Position numbers and translations under genes: made by a program
Origin: Cryphonectria parasitica EP155
Lineage: Eukaryota > Ascomycota > Sordariomycetes > Diaporthales > Cryphonectriaceae
Length of the DNA stretch: 64,000 nucleotides
Direction of reading: 5' to 3'
NCBI RefSeq assembly: GCF_011745365.1
Contig: NW_024468909.1
Location: 2,480,001 to 2,544,000 of the forward strand
The notes under the pieces: generated by a model
Seen by the model: only the letters and a program-made list of their open reading frames with translations
Database searches by the model: none
What the model was told of the DNA's origin: nothing
Shown: piece after piece, positions 47,905 to 57,796 of the stretch
Layout of the letters: every line of letters starts with the position of its first letter
Position numbering within the stretch: the first letter of the stretch is position 1

Positions 47905-49465
47905 TTTGAAGCAATTTGTTTGTTGTGGAACATTGAACTCATATGTTGAGTGTGGCTAAGATAACCTGGGATTTAAGTTGTCTTATAATTACTAGAGAAC
48001 ACGGGGTGTATCTCCATGCGGAACTACTACTATATTGCCAGAGCAATCAATGATGTCACGACACAAGGCACAGGGTAGCTGAGGGAGGTGAACTTTTGGT
48101 GAGGGGTTGACACCCAAATGATGTTGATGATGGGTGCGAGACTTCCCTCGGCACCGAGCTCGGCTGAATTTAGGCTCTAGTCGATGTTCACTCTCGCACA
48201 AGCAGCAGAGCTTTGGAGCTCCACTCCACAGCACTTTGTGCGCTAAATCCTTCACTGCGGCTCTGAACACAAATTTCTGAAAAAACAACTTCACCTCATC
48301 TTCCCACCTCCTTTGTCTAAGCAACCATCTTGCACTGCCTCCAGAAAGAAGGTCGCATTCAAGGGTTCATCTCCAACTTGGAGCCACACATTGGTACAGA
48401 TGTGATGAGACCCAGGTTTTTGACATCATTGAAAGGGGGGGGGGAGAAGAAAAAAAGATTTGGCCGATTGAGAAGGTAATTTCCATGCTCCTACTGCTCT
48501 TGGAGACAAAACACCACCATCGCACCTGATGCCCACGGGCTAGACGCTTCTCCTCCGTCTATACCACTCAACGGCGAATGTGTCATAGGACAGATTTTCA
48601 AGCCAGGATGTGATTCAATTTATTGTTCTCATGGTGTACGATCCTCCTCGAGGATTCGGTCTCCCAAGGCGCTTACTTGCTTCCATCGGCCATGCGGAAG
48701 ACTCTTGTCGCCCGCACACACTTGGTAGGCAAAGAAAGGTCCAAACTCTTCTTTCTATCACCTCAGCCCGTCGTCTTCTGCCGGACTCGGTCAGCAGCCT
48801 CTCTTTCCCTGCCGATCTTGAGTAGGATATCCACGTGTTCTCTTCACGGAGATCTCGTGGTATACAAGACAAGAGTAAGAGACATTTCTCTGTTTCCGCA
48901 ATGTTCTTTGAGTACGAGACTTCCTCTGCCTGTCTCCAGGCCTTGTGGGAGATCTCGTAATTATTCTGTTGCGACACTACTGCCGCTACATCAGCTGTAG
49001 TCCCTTTCGGGCTGAACACACGACCCTCTCGACCTCGAAAAGGAGCTCGCATAGTCATCTGGCTCAACACGATCTACACAGACCCCTTTTGCATCCATGC
49101 TTCCTGGGATTCATGTTCACACCTATGGGAAACAATCCCAATTCGGTGAACAAAGCCCTGTGAAAGCTGAAGGAATCGCCATGGTCTTGTCCTGCCAAAA
49201 AACCTCGTTAATCCTCGGATTATTGAGGACCCTTTCCTGGTACTGTTGATCTGTCAGCGCTTGCCTGAAAGATTTGGGCCGAGATGGACTCACGTGTTGT
49301 CTTCCTGTTGGCATCTTATGCAACATCTGTTCTTCCTCTTTCCCGCCCAAGGTAGTAGCTACCATCACCCTTCCCCTTTTCTCTTTTTTCTCTTTCTCTC
49401 TCTTGTTCAAAGCCAACATGACAGCATATCCTGAGGATTCAGCCGAGCTCTGTCACTCGTGGTTC
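47905..49465. other. Intergenic: GST promoter and 3' flank of the F-box-like gene
   Basis: About 1.6 kb. A G10 run occurs near 48436. A minus-strand frame at 49123-49345 shows an intron-like GTGAGT/GCTGAC/CAG set but encodes only a short unrecognised peptide. No gene is supported. Confidence 0.55.
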
Positions 49466-50623
49466 TCATGACTCTGCCTGCATCTTGTCCTTGAGGTATG
49501 CCTCTAGGCCGCATCTCTCCTCGTTTGTACGCCGGTGAGTCTGGGACTTGTCAATGTGGACGACCTTGATCTGGGTCAGGCCACGCAAGGCGCCCAGCTC
49601 CTCGAACCCGAGGGCATCGGTCAGTCGCGCCTGGAATCTGTGGGCAAAGTACTTTTGCAGTTCATTCTCACGCGCAGACAGGACGTTAGTCGTGCTCTTT
49701 GAGATGACGATGACAAGGCTCTTAAGCTTGGGTACGTCCGCCAGGAGCTTAAAACCCGCAGCGGATTGCGGGCCGGTCCAGTGGAGTTTGAGAAATCTGA
49801 TGTTGTTGTGCAGGCTTGCGTTCGTGGTAAGAAGCTCTTCTATACTACGCGTCAGCCTCTGCGTGTTGACAGAGTCATAGATGTCCCAGCTTACTCAGTT
49901 CACAGCCGCAGTTGACATAAAACTTCTGGGTCTCGTACCAGCATGCCAGAACCTCATCTCGGAGTGTTCTGGAGACACGGGCAAGCTGTAGATCGACGGC
50001 GTGGGACAGGCTGTTGTCATGCCGCAGACAACGGCATTTCGAGACATCGTGTCTGCAGATGAGGATGTGTGTGTCTTCATGGTAGCGGAAAAGGTTGGAA
50101 AAGTACCCCAGGTAAATTCGGCGACGGACCTCGAGCGGGAGCTTCATCAGAGGGAACCGAGTTTCGGTAATGACTTCGTCTGCCATGCAAGCCATTGTTA
50201 GTGGTGGACGGGAAACAATTCAGAGGCTGGGTCTGGTAGTCCTCCTGCTGTGGAGAACTGGCACTCGATTTGCGTGCGGTTGGAACCAGAGGAACGAAGC
50301 AGCAAAGCTGACAATGACAACAAGGTCAACTTACTTGCCAAGGACAGCAACTCTGTGCAGCCCTGGATAAGCTCGGTGCACTCAGAAATGGTGCTCTGGT
50401 CACACTTCTTCTGCATGGCCTTGGCAAGATGAGAGATGGTGTCTGTACAGGTCTTCCTTGCGTTCAAAGACATCCTCATCAGCCTGCCAAGGGCATCAGG
50501 GTCCTCATATCCATGATGATGGTCACCCATCTTTCGAAAGAGGGCCATGATCTCAGGAGACAGATTGTATCTCTTGTGCAGATTCCTCATCTGGATGGTG
50601 TAGTCATCAAGAGGGGGCGCCAT
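49466..50623 (-). CDS. Uncharacterised F-box-like/2EXR-like protein
   Basis: I do not recognise a characterised orthologue. Three exons join in frame with good signals: 50623-50335, 50179-49895, 49839-49466; 315 aa. Intron 1 is 155 bp (GTAAGT donor, CACTAAC branch, CAG acceptor) and intron 2 is 55 bp (GTAAGC, GGCTGACG, TATAG). The N-terminal 96 residues are mostly helical with a Cys/Ser-rich end. From residue 104 the motif FPLMKLPLEVRRRIYLGYF has the LPxEVRxxIY pattern of the fungal F-box-like/2EXR N-terminal segment. The rest contains a KLKSLVIVIS strand and an acidic, Arg-rich tail. Family members are numerous in filamentous fungi and mostly unstudied. The start ATG (MAPPLDD) is preceded by a long open but repeat-filled frame, which I rejected. 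Confidence 0.72.
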
Positions 50624-52285
50624 CGTATCAGCCTCTGTTGGAAAAGTGGACGTGGGGTCTGCCTTGGTCTCGTCTCTGCAGAGCTGTGACAGATGGACAA
50701 AGGGAACTGGTGATTTGACTGTTCTCGAAGAACAACTAGGGCTGATGATGTCGCGGTGTGATTCAGAGAGGATAGAAAATGCCCCACAAGAAGGAGAGCG
50801 GGGGTTGGGGGGGAGGGAGCTGCTGCCCCTCCAAAACGTATTTACTGATTCTGGATTTGCTAGCTCGAGCTTCGAAATAGAGACAGGGTGGGGCTCTGGT
50901 ACCCTGGGCTGGGAGAGAGAGAGAGAGTGAGTGTGTGTGCGCGTGCGCGCGCGTGTGTGTGTCGCCAACAGTACAGGCAAGCTGAGGCCTGGTCTTGCTG
51001 AACGACTGGTTAGTAACACATCTGAAGAAAATACAAGCCCCGCTTGTGAGCTTTTTCATAGCAGCCTTGCACAGCGGTAGTGTTCTCTGTTCACCAAAGA
51101 ATCTCTGAGGTCACAAATACAGAGGAACGTGGGAGGCTTGTAAGGTTGTTGTTACAGTGGTGTGAGGATGTCAATAAGAGACCTAGCGTACCTTTAAGCA
51201 GCACTTTTGCTCTTGGTTGGGTGCGGCTTCCTTGGTAGTTTCCTGATGTCGAAATTAGCCTGGTCTGGCTGAGGATGGTCGAATACAGGCTATAAATTCA
51301 AATGCCCAAAAAGTCCTCCAGATACCAAGAAGAAGGGCTTAGTCTCGAACCTCACACAGACTCCAGATTTTTTTCCCGAGGAGAAACATATCTGGTCATG
51401 AATTGTTGTGAATAAGGCTGCGAAGTGATTGAACTGCTACCCTGGATCACGGAAGCAGGGGTGCTCTGACAAACGTGGAAGGCCCACTCTTCTGACAGGC
51501 GGCTAATGCGGGGCTCCTTCTAGAATATAAAATCATGCTGAATCGGGCAGGCTCTATATGATGTCGGAATATTGCATTGGAGCAATGTTTGAATATGCTC
51601 CTGAAGGTAGACAGGGGAATCATTTGTGTCAGGAGAAGCCTCAATCATGGCAGACTGTTGTAGCGCTCTCCGGCAGTCACGTGCGGTCGTATTTGATGTT
51701 GCAAATTCAGTGTCAGGATTCTAGGCTCTGAAGAAGGAAGGAGCCAGAAGCAGACTGATGGCGCATTGCTCGAGAAGCCCTCATAAGACATCCAGAACAC
51801 TGTCCGTGTTGACATAAAAGGGTATACGCCACCAGCTACTGTATATTGCATACCCATCACTGCAGAGTTGCATTGTCAGGAGGTATGATGAGAAAGAGTC
51901 CATGTGATGCTTTGTGTATCTGGAATATTTCATCTCGGCCACAGTGGATCAACCTCTTTGCATCATGGCTGGAAACGCATTGGCAATCGCACACCCGTCC
52001 CCTTGCTTTATTCAGGATGTTCTGATTGGTTAGCCAGTAGTCAAGTGCTTGGGCAGAATGGCTTGCTTGCCAGCTTTACCAAACTCGATCGGCAATCAGA
52101 TCTTGCTACCTCGGTAAATCCAGGAAAAGGCTGCGGCAGAAGGCCATCCTCAGGGACTAGGTGATGATGGTAAATCCATGAAAAAATTGCATTTTGTTTG
52201 CGCTAGTGCTGAATCCGTGAGCATCATCTGCACTCAAGTCTATCGCTGGAACGTCCTGAGTTTTTTTCCTCTTGGGAAGGACAGG
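50624..52285. other. Intergenic: promoter of the F-box-like gene and PAF1 3' flank
   Basis: About 1.7 kb with only short chance frames. The stretch includes the compound purine-pyrimidine repeat at 50912-50962. No gene is supported. Confidence 0.6.
50912..50962. repeat. Compound (GA)n-(GT)n-(GC)n microsatellite
   Basis: GA repeats run into alternating GT, GC and GT steps over about 50 bp. The second half is strictly alternating purine-pyrimidine, which favours left-handed Z-DNA. It is about 290 bp upstream of the F-box-like gene's ATG, in its likely promoter. Confidence 0.85.
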
Positions 52286-53825
52286 CTAATCCTCCTCATC
52301 ACCTTCAGCATCCTGCTCACTCTCGACCCTTCTGTCCTCGCTCGAGTTCCGGCCATTTGCGGCAGGTGTCTCGCTCCGCTCACGTCGCGGGGCGCCATCT
52401 TCGATCTGCGAGGCGGCTTCATCGTCCTGCCTCGTGTCCTCCTCCTCCTTGTCCGGGTTCCACTGAGGCATCTGCTGGAACTTATCCATTCTAGACCTAA
52501 ACTCCTCATTAGGATCCTCGGGGGTGAGTTCGTATGCGTCGACCGGCTTTTTCTCGTGTCGATCGGCGTTGTAAATGCGCCGCGGCGGTTCCATTCTGTT
52601 GCGCTGCATCGTAGGGTAGTACCAAGCAGTCTTGGCGTTCGGGTCGATTGCAAAAGCGATCTCCTCATTGTACTTGGTGTCATGGCTGCCCTCGCTCTCG
52701 ACGGTTGCCAGGTATGACCGGGCCCAGCGGAAGCTGAAGGACGGCTGCCCACTTGCGCTGACCGCTTTCGACACATTGAGGCTCTCGTCATCACGGTGAG
52801 AGTTCCGCAGGTCGAATTTGCCGCGGAACTTTTCCGAGATGTCTAGATTCTCGGGCAAGTACATCTCGTAGTGGTTCTGGTTCGGCGGCTTAGGGTTGCT
52901 GGCTGGATCCTCCATATGTGCCTCCATGCGCTGTTTGAACTCTGCATCCTCCTCCTCATTGCGGCCGATGAACTTCAGAATACTGTTCAGGAGCCGCTTG
53001 TCATAGCCAGCCTTGGTGTGGGAGATGGGCGGGTGAGCAAACTTGTATGTAACATAAGTGCCCGAATCTGGGAAGGCCTCGAGGTCTGGCAGGACGGGGA
53101 AGGCCTCAACCACCCTGAGGCCCTTGTTTCTGGAGTTGAGTGGCTTGGTCGGGTGCCTGACCCGGCTCTGGTCCTTCAAGTTGACCTGCGCCGCGTCAAA
53201 GCCCTTCTCAATTCTGCGCTTGATGGCGGCCGGCGTGCCAGCCTCAGGTTCGGGCGACTTCCTCTTGGGCGGCCGCTGGACGTTGTTTCTTGGAATCTGA
53301 CGGAAGGGACTAGCTTTGTTCGTGTTCGCGTTGGAAATGTACTCGGTTCGGCGCAGGAAGGAGACAGAAGTGCCAGAGACTTGAGGTTTGCCGAGGGTCG
53401 CCAGCGGGCGCAAGAGGACACGATCGTGGGGATGGACTGGAGGTGGAACATCAGGCGCTTGGATAGCTGTGCACGCTCACTGTTAGCAGGCAGCTCATCT
53501 GTCTAGAAATGGATGTTCCGAAAGGAAGGGGCGCAGGGGCGGGTTTTAACATACAGTGCTCATCGCCATCGAAGACACCTGGCATGCCCACAAGGTCGAT
53601 GGGCATCCCGAGTTCTGCATCTGCCTCGATGTTCAATGGCTGCTCTCTCGCAAGTCGAGAAGCGAAGCCTGGTGTTGTGTACTGTCCGCTCGCGAGACCG
53701 GTATTTGGTATGTCGAGGAGCTTGGGAGGGTTGGGTGGTGGCGGCAGAGCATTTGAGTATCGAATCCTGGCGATAAAGTCTTGGTGGTAGCCGCGCTCGC
53801 CATTGCGAGACGGTTGAGAGGACAT
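52286..53825 (-). CDS. PAF1: RNA polymerase II-associated factor Paf1 (PAF1 complex subunit)
   Basis: Scaffold subunit of the PAF1 elongation complex, which couples Pol II to H2B ubiquitination and H3K4/K36 methylation. Exons in transcript order: 53825-53555 and 53466-52286; 483 aa; one 88-bp intron (GTATGT donor, CTAAC branch, GCACAG acceptor). The N terminus has the conserved QDFIARIRYSNALPPPPNPPKLL and PLNIEADAELGMPIDL segments. After the intron come VLLRPL and FLRRTEYIS, which are hallmark Paf1 strings, then the RWARSYLA region. The C-terminal 90 residues are acidic and disordered (ends EQDAEGDEED). The Paf1 region is preceded by a basic KRKSPEPE stretch that may serve as nuclear localisation signal. 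It is tandem with RER1 on the same strand but 0.8 kb apart. Confidence 0.94.
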
Positions 53826-54644
53826 GTTGACGATAAGTATGCGAAACAAAAGAGTCCAAAAAGCGATCGCAGGAAAGATTGTGAGGTCGAGAGGAAATAA
53901 GGGGGTTGATTTTGAGAAGTGGTGGAGGTTTTGACGGCTGCCTTTCGCGGCGAGCTTTGTAGTTGAGAGGTCGAAGTTCGCGCGCCGGCCGGCCACGACA
54001 AGCAAGCAAGGTTGGTGGCAGACGCCCGTGCGCCTCAAAAAGTAACCGCACACCCACTCAGCTTTTGGCCGCGCAACAGCGCCTTTTTCCCCCCGTTCTC
54101 GTCTACCCCCAAGCTCCAGCCGGCACTGCTTTCCCTACAATTCTGATTTTGCAGTGCTTCCTTGATTGATAGTCATAGCCATAGTTTTCAGTTGGAGGAA
54201 TTTCTTTTGAGGTGGGGCAACGCCGCCACCCCCCCAAGAGAATCTCGAAAACTGCTTTCAATACAATCAAGGCGAGTCGCAGCTGCGCAGAGGCCTTGTC
54301 AGGTCTTGATCTTCGTCTAATTGGTACAAAACTCTACATAGCGCATGCGTCAAACGAAGCTCAGTTCGTGTTCTCCGTGAACTCATCTCAGCTGCCACAA
54401 CCAAGAAGACTCGGGAACTCCATAACATATAGCCCTCCCCTGCGGAATGCGCCAATAGCAATAGCAAGACAGATGACGCTGCCCAGCTCCCATCCTTGAT
54501 GCAGATGCAAATTAAAAATAGAATGTAATTTTGGAAGTCGTGAGCTCGCCACAAGAAACGGAGCGCCCTCGGCCAGCCATCCCATCTCCATCGTTCTCTC
54601 GGCCGCCCACTGGAGGCAGCACCTTGTGCCTGCTGTGTTTCGCC
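53826..54644. other. Intergenic: PAF1 promoter and RER1 3' flank
   Basis: 819 bp. A T-rich and C-rich patch near 54090-54110 and a C6 run near 54230 are the only marked features. No gene is supported. Confidence 0.6.
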
Positions 54645-55354
54645 TTAATCGCTGTTCCTGGTATATCGGGTCTTGCCGATAGAGAAGGGAACATAACGGT
54701 ACTTGATCATGTGTTGGATTTGCTTGCGCACTGCACGAATCATAAAAGTCAGCATCTCGCCATCACGGGGCAGCATTCGTATCCACTCACTGGTCAAGAA
54801 GAAGAGGATGAACCAGTACATGACCAGGACAGGCCAGAACACTGGAACGTTGAAGATCTCGAACCAGCTACAGAAGAAGGCAATCAGGATGGTCCTTGTC
54901 GCCGACTCCCAGAACTTGAATTCGGGAAGACGCCGGATGAACGGCCGGAACTCCTCGTCCTGTTTGGTCGGGAGTGAGCCAACAGACCCATCCTCCATCT
55001 CGTTATCAATAGCCTCGTTGGAGGGGTCGAACTTGGGTTGCAGGAATGCGAGGAAAAGGTTCAACAGGTAGATGCCGAGAGCATAAGCAACTGGTAACAG
55101 GTCAGCTTCATGGTTCGAAAGCTTGGGAAATGCACGGGCGAGAGCGCCGCGGAGAGTATGCGCATACCGATGTACCAGCCCTGCGCAACGAAGATGCGGG
55201 TGAAGAAGAGCATGAGCGCAACAGCGGTTCCGACCCATCTGTACGCCACGTACGGTGTTGACTGGTCTAGGAGTGCCTGGTACCGTCTCTGCAGCCGCGA
55301 GGTCTGCGCCGTGACGGCGGCGAAGGGGGTCTGGTCTGGCTCGGGGGCGTCCAT
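54645..55354 (-). CDS. RER1: Golgi-to-ER retrieval receptor Rer1
   Basis: Four-span early-Golgi membrane protein that binds transmembrane segments of escaped ER proteins and returns them in COPI vesicles. Exons in transcript order: 55354-55168, 55090-54791, 54730-54645; 190 aa (yeast 188). Intron 1 is 77 bp; intron 2 is 60 bp with GTGAGT donor, GCTGAC branch and GTGCAG acceptor. Intron 2 has no stop and is a multiple of three, so the unspliced frame is open and longer. Splicing restores the family string FFLTMRKQIQHMIKYRYVPF. Hydrophobic segments lie at about 38-60, 62-80, 130-150 and 150-168. The C-terminal tail after YRYVPFSIGK is short and basic. Confidence 0.94.
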
Positions 55355-56112
55355 TGCGTTGAACGCGGGAAGATGCGCAACGTCGAGAAGGCTGTGTGGC
55401 TTGGGCCTCGGAAAGCTGCTTGAACGCCTCGATGTATTGGACGTAGCAAATACGCAAAGGATGGAGAACAGGTGACGGTTGCTCTTGCTCGAGTACAATA
55501 GAACAATGGGCCTGGTTTGGTGGTGGAGAAGGAGTGATCGCACGGATGGGGGACCTGTGTGATAAGGTGATGGGTAACCTTTGCTTGGGTGGGTTGCAGA
55601 ATGTCTGATTGCGACAAGGACGCGAAATCTGTCTTGACCTTTCGAGCTTGCCAACCAAACTAGCGGCATGGCTGATCCTAGCCTCCTGGAACTGGCGCCG
55701 CCCCCTGAGGAGATTGGCGAGGAGGAGCAAGTGTGGCTGGTTGAACTGTGGCTTGACTGCTTCCAGGTGCAACCTGCGCCAGGCCGGACAACAACCTGCG
55801 GCGGGCCGCAGCGGGTACTCGCATATCCTCGGCAAGCACCCAGCCAGCAGCACTCCGGTCTACCTACGTACATACATGGTGTTCTCCCTCACCTACCATC
55901 GTATCCAGTGGCCCAGTAAATTACCTGCATTGTGTTCTCGAACTGGTGTGTATCTTCTCTTGTCTTGATTTGAGTCTTCCTGGGACCGATTTGTGTGTGT
56001 ACTTTGCTTGTCACTGGTCTACGCACGTCTTTCTATCCTCCCGCGATCGTCACGACCTTTCGAAGCATCCGCCCTGTGGTTCTCTCGCTTTGCGAGGCAC
56101 TTCTCTTTTAAA
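55355..56112. other. Divergent promoter region of RER1 and the enoyl-CoA hydratase gene
   Basis: 758 bp between the two ATGs. The half next to the hydratase gene is C/T-rich on the plus strand (about 56020-56110), as expected of its leader. No separate gene is supported. Confidence 0.55.
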
Positions 56113-57088
56113 ATGCAGTCACTCAGGAGTCTGAGGCCTATTGCTTCCAAGCTGCAGCCCTCAACACTCCCTCGTGTCTCGCGGGCCTTTTCAGCATCTG
56201 CTAGGTTGAACTATGAATTCATCCAAGTCTCCGAGCCCAAACCGGGCGTCGGCCAAGGTAAGCCCTCACACCCAAGCGCCACATTATCTGCATTCACTTT
56301 ATGCATAGAGGAGCACTAGCTAAGCAGCCTCGCTACCTTCTCTCTCACCGACTATAGTAACGTTGAATCGACCCAAGGCTCTCAACGCCTTGTGCACACC
56401 GCTGATCAACGAGCTGAACGAGGCTCTGCTGAAACTCAACGCCTCCGAGAGCGTCTCAGCCATCATCCTAACAGGCTCCGAGAAGGCCTTCGCCGCAGGC
56501 GCTGACATTAAGGAGATGGCGCCCTTGACGTTCTCGCAGGCCTACCTTAACTCATTCATCGAATCTTGGTCGAGTCTGACCACCCAGGTTAAGAAGCCGA
56601 TCATTGCTGCGGTGTCCGGACATGCGTTGGGGGGAGGCTGCGAGCTGGCGATGATGTGTGATATCATCTACTGCACGGACAAGGCCAACTTTGGGCAACC
56701 CGAGATCAAGTTGGGTACCGTGCCTGGCGCGGGAGGGAGCCAGCGCCTCACCAGGGCGATTGGCAAGTCGAGGGCGATGGAGCTCATTCTCACAGGGAAG
56801 TCCTTCTCGGGGCGCGAGGCTTATGAGTGGAATTTGGCTGCGAGGTCGTTCCCGACTTATGAGGAGCTCATGGAAAACACTCTGAAGACGGCCGCGACGA
56901 TCGCAGGATATTCCAAGGTTGCCGTCCAGGCCGGAAAGGAGGTTGTGAATAAGAGCCAGGACCTCGCCTTGAGGGACGGAGTCGAGTATGAGAGGCGTGT
57001 CTTCCACAGCCTTTTTGGCAGCGAGGACCAGAAGATTGGTATGAAGGCCTTTGCTGAGAAGAGCAAGGCTGAGTGGAAGCACAACTAG
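56113..57088 (+). CDS. Mitochondrial enoyl-CoA hydratase (ECHS1-like)
   Basis: Short-chain enoyl-CoA hydratase/crotonase of fatty-acid and branched-chain amino-acid breakdown. Exons 56113-56257 and 56358-57088; 291 aa; one 100-bp intron. Residues 1-32 are rich in Arg and Ser with no acid (SLRSLRPIASKL, RAFSASARLN), a mitochondrial presequence. The crotonase fold has GADIKEM in the CoA-binding loop and an oxyanion-hole loop around SGHALGGGCEL. The two catalytic glutamates fall at Glu144 and Glu164 (FGQPEIKLGTVPGAGG). The initiator ATG in exon 1 is at 56113. The downstream frame has no ATG at its conserved start (VTLNRPKALN), which confirms the upstream exon. Divergent from RER1. Confidence 0.94.
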
Positions 57089-57796
57089 GTCTGCTGTCTC
57101 TTCTTGTCGATCATTGCGTTCGAGAAATGGAGCCAACCCTGCATGTACAAGTATGGATGGTATTCAGACTGATCTCTGGCGGTCGGATGATGGACCACGA
57201 CGCACCTGATGTCTGTACCATAGTACATCGTACATACAAACTGTAGTACAAAGTTACATCTGCTGCGGTGTGAGTGCCCAACGCAGAAGTGGATCTTACG
57301 GAACCAAGGATCTTTGCAGCCGGGCCAAGCAGCTTGCAGTCATAAGCGCCCGCACCGCGATTTTAATCAAGGGATTCGACGATTACAGGCCGTAGTGGCC
57401 AGACACCTCGTGTTTGTGCAGTTTCGAGTACTTGCAGAGACTGTCTTGTTTCTGGCCACGAGGGCATCGCTGCTCTGGACAAGGACAATCAGGCCTGGCT
57501 GCAGCACCGGCCCTCTAAGAAGTCCCCTACAAATCAGCCCTGTCAGCCCTATTGTAGTATCTCACCACGGCACTCACAGCGCGCATCCCAGTCCACTGAC
57601 CACGCATCGCCTCCACCGGCCGTAACCCTGCTAGCCACGAACCCTTGTCCGTACCCAGGCACCTCGACCATCTGAAATGCAGATGGCAACCAGAGAAGCA
57701 CAGTCATTCTAGTACATCTTGCAAATTTCCCTTCTGGAAGAAAACATTGCCATCCTCCCTCCTGGGACGGAGTAAGAGGTCCCCTTCCATGTCACG
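57089..57796. other. Intergenic: hydratase 3' flank and RING-gene promoter
   Basis: 708 bp with no gene. A GTACAT/TAGTAC-rich patch (57220-57260) probably lies in the hydratase 3' flank. The last 150 bp before the next ATG are C-rich. Confidence 0.6.

Noticed and set aside
50624..51019. Upstream extension of the F-box-like gene's first exon
   Set aside because: The open frame continues through the compound GA/GT/GC microsatellite with Thr/His/Arg/Ser repeats and no conservation. The ATG at 50623 is the sensible start.
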